A DNA stretch of 64,000 nt from Paragonimus westermani (taxonomy: Eukaryota > Platyhelminthes > Trematoda > Plagiorchiida > Troglotrematidae), in the NCBI GenBank assembly GCA_008508345.1, contig QNGE01000102.1, forward strand, positions 95,849-159,848. Reading direction: 5' to 3'. Under the pieces are notes generated by a model. It ran no database searches, was not told the origin of the DNA, and worked only from the letters and a program-made list of their open reading frames with translations. Below are positions 1 through 13,300 of the stretch, piece by piece; position 1 is the first letter of the stretch; each line of letters starts with the position of its first letter. The position numbers and the translations under genes were made by a program.

Positions 1-144
1 ATACCATTTCTAGTTCTTCCATTTAGTCTTCTTCAATCTTTTTTGTCCTTCGTAGTACTCTTTCCTTTTAGGATATTCCACGTCACTGTTGAGGTGAGCG
101 GCGGCCCGAGCCACAGTACCTTTTGGTCAGGCTCATGGCTGTTT

Positions 145-163
145 TGATGATGATGATGATGAT
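145..163. repeat. (TGA)n short tandem repeat
   Basis: Six TGA units followed by diverged sequence, beyond the 3' end of RTE copy 1. Confidence 0.9.
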
Positions 164-899
164 TTACAAGTCTAATTTGTTTTCAACGAGTTCAGTTGTA
201 GAATCACCAACTTTGAGTTCCACCCTTGCTAGAGCTCATCCGTGTTGCATGCTCTTACGCTGATTTAGTGTTCGACTCCAGTCCACCTAATTTTGATTCG
301 TGTTGTCCATGGAGCTTCGTTGGTTGCCTTCACTTTACAGGCGACCCCGTCAAATAGTGACACCATTTGCGCCACCGAACACATTAGCCACGATCCTTTC
401 CCGCTTCTCCAGTTGCAGGTTCTGAATCCCGTTAGTGCTTGGACGATGTCCCGCTGACTACGATGCCAGTCTGTGGAAGCTTGTCCTCATTCATTTCTTT
501 TGTCGCAGTTAGGTTAAAGTCCACGTTGGTGTTGCACGAATTCCTCAGACTGTCCTTCGCCATTTCGTCTGTAGGGCGCGTACCAGGTTTATGACATGGT
601 TGAACCTATATGTGGTCCGTGCAATCCAAGTAGTTCCCAACCTTTTTGTGTAGGTAGTCTGTCACTATTTCCAAACAACATTGACATTGTTCGAAGCCTC
701 CACTTTAAGCACTTTTGATATTTTTGTAGACAATGGTGACGATGATCACGTCTGGATCAACTGGCGTGACCTTTATCTCCGAAATTCTTCCCATCATTGA
801 GCGTCATCATCATTTCCAGTTTTGAGCCGCATCCTCAGGTATTATGACTCGGCTGTGGTTATTTCTGACAGTAATCTGCAAAATGGTAGAATAATGAGT

Positions 900-3800
900 A
901 AGCACAAATGTAAAAAACAACAACAGTGAAACATAGCGAAGTAGGAGGTCCACACGTTTGCGGTTACTAGCTCGCCATTGGATGCGACACATTGTCGTGT
1001 CACTATGCTTCCAACCAGCGGTGTGGGTGGTCGCAAACTCCCCTAACAGGTAGACGGCACCTAACAAACTTCTTTAGCGGAACGGCCAAGGCTTTTATAG
1101 TTCACGACCATGACATTGCTTGGCCGCCCTGTCTTCTCTTGCAAAAGTCATTAGTCAAAATGAACAATGTGCGGCGGACGTTCCGTTGACATACGAAGTA
1201 CGTGACCTAACCAACGAAGACTGCGTTTTCATTATCTCACTTGTCGGTCACTAACTTGCACAAAATCCCCGAATATGTACCAACGGACTGTCGCGTTGTT
1301 TACCTAATTGGCCTATTTGATGTAGGCCAATTGGCGAGGACGATGTTGGCTGAATGCCGATAGTCTATATGCATCTTTTGCACAGATGGGCTCTGTCTTT
1401 GCTCTATAGAGCAAAACTGAACGCTCACACTCATTATAACCTCTGTCTCTAATCGACGAATGGACGTCTTTCCTGCGCCACAAGTGACAAGGACCCGTGC
1501 TTTCGCCATTTTCTTGCATATCACATCGACAACATGACAAGCCAATGAAATGGCACGATCCAAGTAGTTGATGTGGATGACAGTCTCAAACAACCCGCGC
1601 ACAGTAACAAAGACGCACAATGCGACTCCAATGTTGTAACGACATTAGGCCTTTGCAAATGTAAAGTGCATACCATACAGACAAGTATCATTTAGTCGAT
1701 TCAGCATAATGTCCATGTTCTCTACAAAATAACAGTAAAACAATGTCATCCACATACTATCATTCAGCGTACTACCTGACAGGACCCTCACTTCCAACGT
1801 CTTTGAAACCTCAGAGTGCTACTTCCAGAATATCGTCCATCATACAGATCAGAACGTAGAAGGAGATCGGACACTGCTGTCGAACGCCAGTTGAAGTGGA
1901 GGACACTCGATATAGCTGCCTGTAAATACGCACTATGCGTTCAGGGCCGAGAGGCGACTTCCGCAAATTGTCACAGTCCACTGGGACTCCTCTCCGATGA
2001 AGAGCATCAGAGAGCGTATCGAACAATGGAATCAAAAGCAGCCTCTAGGTTGAGAAAATGTTGGTGTTTCAGTGTCTGTGTGTTTAATACATCCCTGACC
2101 AGGCCGGATACCTTCCTGTTCTTCTCTTATCTGGTTCTCTGTTTTTTAGAAGCTGCCGCATTATAAGACCTGTGAGGGTCGTGAATGCGATAAAGGCGAA
2201 GCGAGTGCTTATGTAGTTGTCACATGATGCCCTGCCACCTTTTTTGAAAATGAGACGTTGAACGTCGACCATGAGGCACTTCTTTAGTCTGCCATGTGTA
2301 ACAGAGATGTATGGTCAGTTCGAATAACCACTCCTCACCACGATCTTTGAAAAGAGTTGTGAGAAGAAGACAGATCCGGGGCTTTTTTACGTTTTAGTAA
2401 CTTAAGCCCCAAGGCCACTTTGTTTTCCGAGATAGAACCGTCTGTAGTTTTATAACCAACCACACAACCTCTATCATCCATAGTTGAGTGAGATAGTCCA
2501 GGCCACTTGGACTTTTCATCAAAGTGCTCAGCCTATCCTCTTAAGTCGCCGTGACAGGTTATAAATTCGCAAACCATCTTCTCTGCACACAGTCTCATTA
2601 GCACCGGGTGCTAATGAGGAAAATGGTGTTCTGTCATTACCTGGTAAAAATACTTTCTCCTCTTCGGCTCGCTCGGAGAAGTGGGCCTCACGGTCCTGAC
2701 GCCAAATTTTCATAGGTTTGCATTTCATTTCACGGTGGCCAGTCAGTAGGGACCAGTCGACCTTTGTTCATAAGTTCTGAATCAACGTAAATCCACTTCT
2801 GCTGTGACTATGGTGCTTTGAAATAAACCTCTTCACAAGAGGTACGCATAGATGTTGAGATTCCTGCCATATACCCTCTTCGAGCACGCCAGTGCTTTGA
2901 CTCAAGCACTTTAGTTATTATTACTGTTTGATAAGCTTTCCGTGTACCCTCGTCGCCTGATTTTCAGCTGCGTACTTTGTGTTTACGAGCAGATATCTGA
3001 TCAAACGGCAAAACAAAGCGGGCACGAATAACAGCATGATCTGAGTCAAGATGGTCACTCCAAGGTGAACAACTCTCCGATGGAGTGCTCCCAACGATAG
3101 CTGACTGCCATGATTAATTTGCCTTCATGTTTGAATTGCAGAGTGTGACATCCACTTGACACATTGTAGCAGTTTGTACTAAAAATGCGCACCTCTATAT
3201 ATAGCGTGCTTGAGTTGCGCATAATTGTAGTACCCAACGGCCATTGTCCATACTTGACACATGGACACCGGACATACAACCCAGCTACATATATGGCGTG
3301 AGACGATTATGGTGTCAGTTCACAACGTCGGCGAGCACAACGGTGTCCGGGTGCCTAGCTTGTTTCTCAAGATGTAAGACGGCATAATAGAAGGTGCTCT
3401 TGGTAACGTCTGAACTACTCAACCTATGTAGATGTGACAAATCGACGTCTTAGTCTATGTCGACAAAATTTCACCGAATTGCCACTTCTGGTGGAACATA
3501 GGCCACGATTCCCTCGGATCCGTTTGAGCAGGCTCTGCTCTGACTTGGAGCTCACTGCAATGCTCACTCCATTTTGACCGCGGTATTCGGCTTCATCACC
3601 ACCAGCGATCCTAAGAACCACTGACCCCATAGCGTTATCCAAGTGTGAACTCAGGTGATTGACAACGCCAGGATCGTAAGGGTGCTTTTCAGAGACACTG
3701 CACGTATCTTGTAGGCTCGAGGGTAGACCTATCCGAGCAGCTTGCAAAGAGTGGATAAACAATTTCATAAGATAATTTTGTGCGTACCAGAAGCACTGAA

Positions 3801-3950
3801 TCGCCATTGGGTTCCTGGGTGTTCTTAAAGATTTTAGTTCCATTTCATTGTTATATTGTTGGAGTGTAGTCTCAAATTCTTCGTATGTCATAGAACGTGA
3901 ACTCCTGATTTACTCACCCCAACTGTTGACTCCGTTGCTTCAGTGCAACT
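900..3950 (-). mobile_element. Decayed RTE (SR2-like) non-LTR retrotransposon, copy 1
   Basis: On the - strand the pieces appear in the order expected of one element. Endonuclease fragments lie at about 3890-3430 (RGQNGVSIAV, VKFCRHRLRRR) and 3280-2950 (HLDSDHAVIRARFVLPF). A linker follows at 2700-2530 (DREAHFSERAEEEK). Reverse transcriptase fragments lie at 2270-2200 (LIFKKGGRASCDNY) and 2035-1811 (STGVRQQCPIS, MMDDILEVAL). The end of the ORF lies near 1065-960 (HTAGWKHSDTTMCRIQWR). Many stops and frame changes show an old, inactive copy, antisense to MAST. Edges are approximate. Confidence 0.85.
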
Positions 3951-6368
3951 TCACAAGAACTAGCTTGGTTCTCGGGATATTCGTGCAATCTGGTTTGTCA
4001 CTGTTTTATCTTGCAAGCAACATCTTGTCTATTCTCCACTTCTCGTTATGCTCACAGTCGCGTGATAGCAAGTGCAGTTTGTTCTGTACATTCAGTGTTG
4101 CGGTGATGAGTGCTGATCTGTACATCATAAAAGTAGGATACAAGGAATGAGCCCAGAGTGTGTTAAACGATATGGCACTATTGAAGAGCACAGTAGGTGT
4201 TGTCGTGCATCACGGACACTCAGGGTCTGAGTAGCCGCCGATACCAGGTATCTGACCAGTTTTCGTACCTTCTCCATGGCTCACCGGCTACTGGGCACGT
4301 TCAGGGTAAGGTCAATTTGGCAGATTCAAATTCCCGCCTATGTATGTGACTTTCTAGTTGCTTTATTCCAAGGTGCATCTTTTATCCACAAACGTTTCTC
4401 TCCCCCGTTTGAACATGTTTAGCAGACACCGCGGCTGAACACTTCAGTGTTGTGTTAGCTTGATTAACTACTGTAAAAACAGGTACTCTTGAGGCAGCTT
4501 GCTGGTTCTTCAAAAAATTCTGGCAAAGTGCACCTGATCCTTTGGATAACATACTTCATCGCTGGTAACATGTCTCACTCCTTAGTTAAGCACGATGTTT
4601 TGATCCCAAAAAAGGTTATGACATGCTCTGATTAATGTTGGGATATTCTAACTAACCACAGATAGCGCCGATCTTCCTTCAGTAGTGACTCATCTTCATG
4701 AGTGTCTTTTCGTTGCGGATCGTAAAGGTTGCAATGCTTCGGTTACTTGGTGTCTCCATTTCCAGGCTAGCCACCTAACGACAGTTCGCCATTTCACCTC
4801 TCACTTGACACGGTGTGCATCCATGACCCACCGCGACGACTGGAACTGTTGGTGAACTATCTGGTGCACCGGATATATATGTGTTGGGTTGTTAGTTAAC
4901 TTGGTGTCCAGCTATCTTATCGATCACGCGTATCGGAAAGTGCGTATTTGTTGTTACAACTGTTAAAAATGGTCATCGATGAAAAAGGATTGAGAAACAC
5001 CGCACTCACCAATAATCATGTTTCGATGGAGAGCGGTGCGTTTTTGATGAATCCTGTAAACCACAATCGTTCACGCAATGTTGCTGATTGCCTGATCGAC
5101 CCTCCATTCAGACTATCTCCACCTGATGAATCCAAACAAAGATGAAACCGGTCATGGAATGTCGGTTTGAGGGTAGGCATCAACACAGTTGCTCACCTTT
5201 ATTTCACTCATTTCTTTTGAACCTGTTGTGTCGTGTCCCTCAGTGCCCATGTGTGTGCAATGTTAGTTCAGAGGTCTCGTTTACACTCGTTCAATTCTGG
5301 ATGTGATCATTGAAACTGCTAATTTGTGTTACATGTATTGTTGAGGTAGGCTTTGTCCAAAGTAAACCTGTAAAGGTAGCCTTCTGATAAGGTGATTTCG
5401 CTGCATCTTTCGATGGACGTTCTGCAGACATGAGATTTACATAAAAATTCTGCTTTTATTTGGCCCAGTTCCGTACAGGTTTGCGGTTTTTGCCAAACCT
5501 ACACCTCCTGAATTTCTATCATATATGGAGCGTCATCCCGTAACGTAACCTATCATATGTTAGTAACCGTTCATACATTTTCGCGGCAACCAAAAATGAT
5601 TTTCCCATTATATCGACATTCAGTCGTTTCATCCCCAAGTGGCTCATCGGTTTCCGTTCTCCAAAGAGGGTTGTGTTAGGTGGACAAAACCGCCAGCCAG
5701 CTCCAAGCGAGCTATAGAGTCCCTAGCGAAATGGTCTATGAATATTCACAGTTCTTATTTGTTAAAGAATTTCGTATCTTCGAGATAGTGTAGTGTTACG
5801 TTTACATGCGAAGACCGAATGTTATAAACAGTGGGGTGAAGTATGGGTCAGTGAAATCTTTAACCACTTCATTCTTCACAAGTCGCATTCTCTGTTGCCT
5901 TGTAAATAGTGGAGCTGGTTTTGTTCGACGAATAAATGTCAAAAGGTGTTTTGGCGAACAGTCTGTTCTCGGCTATTCGTCATCAGCCAAACGCATAACA
6001 TTTTATAGCATCATTGAATGTAAGTCCTGGAGGTAGTGTTTACTCACGATTAGTTTCATCATTTATTCTTTGTGGTTGTTTAGACTTTGCTAGATGGATT
6101 GTGTACCGTGGTTGTCACTCGTCCGCCACGCCGAATACTTTGCTGCGGCTCTACCCAACTGACATAATATGCGAAAGGATCGGATATTAGCTTAACTTAG
6201 ATAAACGAATTCGACTACCAATAGATTCGCACCTATCACTCGTATTTTTTTCGCTGGTCATGTGCAGCGTGGTGTATTTCTGTCAGTTCCAGGCCTCCTT
6301 ATCTGTGCATGTATATGAATGACAAAAAATAACATGTTTCATCCCATTTCTGTACTCCATTCAAACAG
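3950..6368. other. Non-coding, probably MAST intron
   Basis: No exon with a glycine-rich loop ending in GG before a donor was found here, and no other recognisable gene. Short open frames lack family features. Confidence 0.6.
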
Positions 6369-6719
6369 TGCCGTTTATTTGGTACGTCATCGAACGACTC
6401 GACAACGGTTCGCGATGAAAAAGATTCGAAAACAACACTTGCAGCTACGTAATCAGGTGGAGCAGGTATTTGCTGAGCGAGACATAATGAGCTTTGCGGA
6501 TAACCCTTTCGTGGTCAGTCTTTGCTGCACGTTCGAAACGAAAAAGTGTCTGTGCATGGTTATGGAGTATGTGGAGGGTGGAGACTGTGCAAATTTACTG
6601 AAGCAAGTTGGCGGTCCGCTACCGTTGGATCTGGCTCGCCTGTATTTTGCTGAGACCGTACTAGCTCTGGAGTACTTGCACAACTATGGTATCGTTCACC
6701 GGGACTTGAAACCGGACAA
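6369..6719 (+). CDS. MAST: MAST exon A: kinase N-lobe to catalytic loop
   Basis: Acceptor AG at 6367-6368, donor GTGAGT at 6720. The first base completes a Gly codon begun in an unseen upstream exon, so the intron interrupts the glycine-rich loop. The exon encodes AVYLVRH, the ATP-anchoring Lys in RFAMKKI, the alpha-C Glu in VFAERDIM, the hinge region [15 protein letters not shown] and the catalytic loop HRDLKPD, ending two bases into the Asn codon of DLKPDN. The ATG at 6319 lies upstream of the acceptor and is not a credible start. All residues needed for catalysis in this segment are present. Confidence 0.95.
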
Positions 6720-9700
6720 GTGAGTGACGCTACACAGTGGACCGCTCGTTTTCTACTCTGTTTCTATCGATTCCAGTTTTTAGATCTTCGCGTCAAATTG
6801 TTGATCTCAGAAGACATTGTTGGGTCCTGTAATCTTCTTCGTGATTCTCTATACTCGTAATTTTCCAAGAACGTTACTAATGCCACTAACTTAAAAGGTG
6901 GAATTAACAAGCCTGTATTACTCAATAAATCCTTCGAACTGCATCCCGTCGTATGCATGTTACACGTGAACAGGTCCGTACGGACGAATGTCTGTCTGAG
7001 AACGTGCAAACATTCCTTTTTGATTGCAATACATGCTCATTCATTGTGTTGCTTTTTTTGGCAACCAGTGTATAACAAAGTTCAATGTTGTGCATCAACT
7101 GCACAATGAATAAGCATTCAAATACCCACAGCTCACTGATCCCGATGAACAGGCTTCTGTGTACGCGGATGGAAGTTTCTTCTCTGTACTTGATATTGTT
7201 TTCGCAGACGTGAGGAGTCTCCAACGCTTTCTTATATGGTATAATTAGAGAGGTTTCTTAAGAGGCGTATTATGCAAAAAGATCGCTCTAGCTTGGATGT
7301 ATTAACAAATGGTAAGGTGTGTGAGTACACGATTTGATGACGCTTTCCTCTTCTCGGCCCCTAACCATATTTTGTTCTAGTCAAGACACTAACGTGATAA
7401 AAAGTGGCTACTTCCGAGACGCAGTCGCGTGTTTCAATAGAAAATAGCTTGTGGTTGATGGAGAGTAGTTTTGTCCTTCAATCCGATTCCCACTCATTTT
7501 GGAAAAGTTATGACAATCACATGTCTTTGATGGCCCACTGCTCCATCCTATTTATGGCTACATGAATAGGATAGTTAATGCGAATGGCATGTACCCTCCG
7601 CTGTCTTTACTCGGTTGTGTAACTGTTCTGCATCTTAACGTTTTCATTTTCACAATTTTCGCGACCATACATCTTCTTTGTACAACTTACGAATTGTGTA
7701 ATTTTTGAAAGCGTTCTCACACTTGATGATAACAATGCCAGCAGCCTCCCCGTTGCTTCACTGTATTATTTTGACATTACTGAGGCACGGACTAGCTGTT
7801 ATTCTTGCTGAAAGTGGGCAGCATGTATGACATTCAATGCCTACAACTTAGGTTTTCTTTTGAGTACACTTAGGATTTTGCCGCTGTCCGTCGTAGACAA
7901 AGCACATATTTGTTGTCATATGCAGAGCACATCACCGTTATCCGCTTTCTGTTATACGCATGTCATACTCTGTTAACTTCCACTGGATTTCCGCACACAT
8001 GTTCGTCGTAGTCTACCGGTCTGACCCCTTTATTGTGAGTGGATTTTTCTTGGAGGATGTTTTGTTTTCTGCTGAAATTTATCTTGATGCCATTAGTTTT
8101 TATATTTCGCTGATTCGAACCACTTCCCACTCCATTTGAGTTTGTTAGACGCCATTGGAACACTGCAGTTTCTCCATCAGGACCGCTTCGTTCTCCTTAA
8201 ATGGATGCGCACTATCTTCGGGTTCGATACTGTCTGTTACATTTAGAATTGTTTTCAACAATTCTCTTTCGGGCTAACACGCTTGCAAATGTTTGGTCAA
8301 AATTTACTAGGGGGCAAGGCAGTCTGTGGAACGTTCATCAACGTTTAAAAACACAAGCGAACGGTACAGGGCGCGCCAGAATTGTTTGGATACAGTGACG
8401 CACCCCATTAAGTTGGTTCGGATTGAACAGGACGTTGAAAGAATGTTTTCACACGATCAGGGTCGTGTTTGTTCCAGAGTAGTTATGATTGGTCCATGGT
8501 CACGGAATTTGCAGGACAAGTCGGTTTCTTTTGGGCGCACAGGTTAAGGTGGCACGTCTTCATTACGATCGACCGGTCGGTCTCCCGAGCGCGCTATCGT
8601 TAATCGATGGCAACTGTGTAGACGAATCGGAATGCCCATGTGACGTATGTGAAGTGGTTATTATCAGCCTGATATATGATGGTTGCGTTTTTGAGTACTT
8701 TTCGACTGTTGGCTCCATTCTCGGTTGGGCTACATTCCCCAATCGCTTACGATGCACTTCCATTCGCACGGCTAACATTCTGTTCTACAATAGCAGTACG
8801 AAAAAGAATACATTATCACTAACTTTTCCTGACCTACTGGCTTGTTTTTCGGGCTCATTCCTAAAATGGGCATTGTAATATATTTGTTTCGCAAGATTGT
8901 TGCTAGGAGGACGCATCCAGATGATCGGTGGATGTGACGTTCAAGTCTCTCTACTCCTATATCTCTCTTAACCGGGAGTTATGTGTACACTTCCACCTCT
9001 CGATGGTAATGTTCAAAGTAATATATTCCATATCTCCCATGGTCTTAATCATCTCTTCCTCTGCATTTTTTTAGGTTTTGAACTAGATTCCATTTCGTTT
9101 ATGACGATTACAATGTATATATTGATCCATTCTTGTTGTTTTCCGATATGTTGACTTTCTCGGTGTCTTCCTTGCGCCTACTCAAACGCATTTCCAGCGA
9201 ATGGAACATGATGTTCGGTTCTTCGTCTAGGGTAAAACGACTTGGCACAGGTTTGTTCCATACTTACCAGAACCCTCTTTAGATTCATGTCAACATTCGT
9301 GTCAGCGTATCGACGCTACATGCGATGACTAATCACTGGGTTGAGGTTGGTGCCCTAGATTGCCCGTGGACTTAGGAATTCCCTCTCGGAAGTTTCGTTC
9401 TTTTCTTGCAGCTTCCGTGGGCACAGACTAACCACAGTCATTCTAGCCACTTACAACTATTTTACTGATTGTGTGAGGTACTACTGGGTCAACTGCCAGT
9501 CCAGTCTAGGTCAATTCTAGTGTTCACTGGTGTTGTCACCCTATTCCACTGGCTTCAAATTTGCTCTCGCAACACATTTTGATAAACCTTGCGCTTGTGT
9601 TATCTTCAGAAGAAATTGTCAACCACTGTCGTTCATCGTATCGTTTCTTCTGCTTCGATGAGAATATCCTGGCAATTGGAATTCAAAGGTACATGACACT

Positions 9701-10332
9701 GGTGGTTCTGGAAAGAGCAAATGAGAAACCGTGTTATTCACGATCTGCTTGGTTATAAAGGTTATCAAACCTACTACGAAGGGCTCTAATATCGCCTTTT
9801 TTTGCCATTAACCGATTTCGGTTTTTGCAGTCATTGTTTCATATCTATTTATTCACTTCTCTTGCCAGCCTTCTAATCACCCACGAAGGCCACATCAAGC
9901 TTACTGATTTTGGTTTGTCACGCATCGGTCTGATGAACTTAGCCACCAATTTGTATGAAAAGAATCTCGATTTGGACAAAGATTGCAAAATGTTTCGCGA
10001 TAAACAAGTGTTTGGCACGCCCGAATATATCGCTCCGGAAGTTATTCTTCGCCAAGGCTACGGTAAGAGCTTCCTTATTCACGAAGCTGGCCATTTGTTC
10101 ATGATTTCTGTTAGTGATTGTAGATTTGGTAGCTTAGATTAATGGTTTAGTTGTTTGATTATTCACTGTGCCTATCGTGTAGAATGTATGCGTTTCGTCA
10201 TCAAATAAAGTAACAACGTAACTGCCTAACGACCTGCATGTTCGACCTTCATCGCACTGTCGCTACCACTTTGTTTGGTGATGGAATGTTTGCGATGTAA
10301 GCAAAGCATCCAAGCATCTCCACCATTTGTTG

Positions 10333-10374
<42 letters not shown>

Positions 10375-13300
10375 GAAGGTCGAACTAATATGGTCTCAGC
10401 GACGTCGATTACGAGTCACACGGTCGTAAGTTTGGATACCGCGACAATATTCGGCTCACACGAGACCTCGTTCGTCGCTTGGCAGCAACCACCGTGCGAC
10501 GCAAAAGCTGGGAAAGTTTCTTGTGCATATCCACCACAGCCACGTTGCGCATCTGGTTTAATCCAGATTTTGTTTTTGTATACCATTCTAGCTGTTTGGA
10601 TTTCTAAATCAACATGACAAGTGTTTCTTCCATCTTCAGTTCGTTGTACCCAGCGTGAAAAGTCTGCAGACTAATCCCGAAATTGTCCTTATTTGTTTTC
10701 TATTGATAGTTCGGTGCAAACACCTATATCTGGAAAATCTGCCGCACGATTTTAAGCCATTTCTTATATAATGTTGTTTTACTAATTGAAGGTGATGACT
10801 ATCATTTTGTTTTGCCACTTTTGATGTGGAACGTAAAAGCGAGGGCACATTAGCCTACCTCTCTGTTGACATTCGCTCGTCGGTCGGGGGCATACTAGTT
10901 ATAGATAATTGTGCAAACTTTACGAATGTTTATTGAAAGATCCGGCTAGCCGAAAGGCTTATCTGAATGCAAGAGTTGCGCTCACGTGTGAGTAGTATTC
11001 AATTCGGAAAGGGTTGTGAAAGTCGAAATTTTCTTTTTCATCACTCGCCAACTTCATTACTGTCATCTAGTTTAAATTGTGGTATACGATGCAGTCTCCT
11101 TAACGCGCTTTACCTCCTACCTTACCCATTTTCAGGTAAGCCAGTCGACTGGTGGTCAATGGGCATAATCCTTTACGAGTTTTTGGTTGGGTGTGTACCA
11201 TTTTATGGTGACTCGATCGAAGATCTATTCGCCCAGATTGTCACTGGTAAGTCATATGAACCAGTTAATCGCCTTTTCACCTAACCCCTTCAATCTGCTT
11301 GGCCGATCACATGAGTTGCGTGTCAGTTCATTCATATTTCACATTTTCAATTCCATTTGCTCTATCCGATCGCAGCTCCCATTGAATGGCCGGAAGAAGA
11401 AGAATGGCGTGTGCCTGATGAAGCCGTCGAAATTATCAGTATGCTTCTTGAGCGTGATCCGCTTATGAGACTAGGAACAACTGGAGGAGCGACACAAGTG
11501 AAAGAAGCACTTTTTTTCGCCGGTCCACCAGCGGTAGATTGGAACAATCTTCTGAGGCAAAAGGCTGCATTCGTGCCACAGCTTCAGCATGATGAGGATA
11601 CGTCTTATTTCGATCCGCGTACTGAACGCTATCATCATGATATAGAAAGTGACGAGGATATCAGCTTTTTGCCCGGCTCTACTTCTCACAGTGGTCGATC
11701 CTCTCCTTTGCCACCATCATCCACAGACACACGTGCATCTAGCACTAATGCTGTCGTAATCGATCAAGCTACCAGTACATCTGTGCGTAGGCCAGCTGCA
11801 TCTCGTCTTGGCAGGGAAAAACAGCAGCAAGCTGAAGGTCGGCGCCGATGTCACAGTCTTAATGATACCACCGGCTTAGTTGCCCACGCTCAAACAATGC
11901 AACCTCGTTCGCAGTCAAAACGAAAGAGCCCGGCTGTTCGCAATCTGTCTCGTGCAAGTGGTGGACGATCCTTGTCTTTTTCTAGATCACTCGTGAACAG
12001 TAATGTTTCTCGAACTGCCGGCTTTGATCTGAAGGACATCGAATTGACCACAGCCACTCTAACTGCTGAGTCAGTTGCCAGCCGGAACGCTCTTCATATG
12101 CTTCAAAATTTAACTCTAGAGACAGGCGTAGATAATGAATTAAAGAGCCAGGAGAGGGCAACCGAACAACAGTCGACTATTGGTTCCCACAAACATCATG
12201 CTCGGACTAATAAGCACGAATCCGCTGTTCTGCCGATCTTGGGCCTTGAGACGAATGCGGAGAGTGAAGATGACGATGTTAATGATGACGAAGAAGAGAC
12301 CGATCCGTCAACAGTGTTTCATTCGTTTGCCTCCTACTCACCTCGCTTCTCGGTTGTACTTGAACAGGCACAAATGAACGAAGTGTTGGCTGCGTCAAAT
12401 CACTCAGAGGAGCTCAAGACCGGTTGCTCTAATGTTGGGTCCAGAGTGAGCAACCAAGGGCTGAAGGATGGCAATTCTCCGTTGGTGTTAGATAAAGGCC
12501 GAGATCTGCACTCCGGACGTATGTGCTCATCTTCTCTGACACATCTACACGCTCTACAACACCGCGAATGCGATGCAGAAAATTTAAGCTCTTGCTGGCT
12601 TACACGTCAAAGAAGCGAACAGGTAAGCTATCCGGTATCATTGCATTAACAACTCTGTTTCTAAATTCTTCTCTTAAGTAGTAGGTTGTGTACTATCTGG
12701 AATTTTTAATCGGCTCTGCCCACTGGGTTTGTGCACAGTGGACAGGACTGCTGACTTAATCTGGTGCCGATGGGTTTGTTATTGCCATCTGTGTGGGCTG
12801 TGTTGCGTACTTCATCTGCGAAGTGGACTATATAGGTGACTCATTCGTTAACCCATCAGTGACCATAGCTGCGTATTGCTCACAAAGACGGAGCTCACAG
12901 AAAGGTCTGTCTTTCATCAAGTTCATTGTTAGACGTTTTTATTTTTCGTCTTCCCCTCAGTCTGGTTAGGACTACACTTGTTTATTCTACATTACAAGTG
13001 ACCTCCGCCGCTATCGAGAACACTCGACGTCCAATCCAAAAATGACCGTACTGTAATTGTTTATCCGTTCAAACTTTGTCTCGCCTAAATCGCCGGTGGT
13101 TCTGCTGTACACTATTCTAGATTCCCCTCACATGGTATAATCCAAGTACCTTGCAATTGGTAAATGTTACTCGTGAAGGCCGCATCATAATCACTAGCAG
13201 TTGACAGCATAGGCTGCGTACTGCTACCGATTATGCGGTTACACTCAAATGTCCTACTTTTTCTGGCTACTTAAAATATCTTACGCTTCGCGTTGGTATA

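Noticed and set aside
3424..3891. 155-codon - strand open frame as a host gene
   Set aside because: Its C-terminal half matches the RTE endonuclease, and it lies in order with the rest of copy 1.
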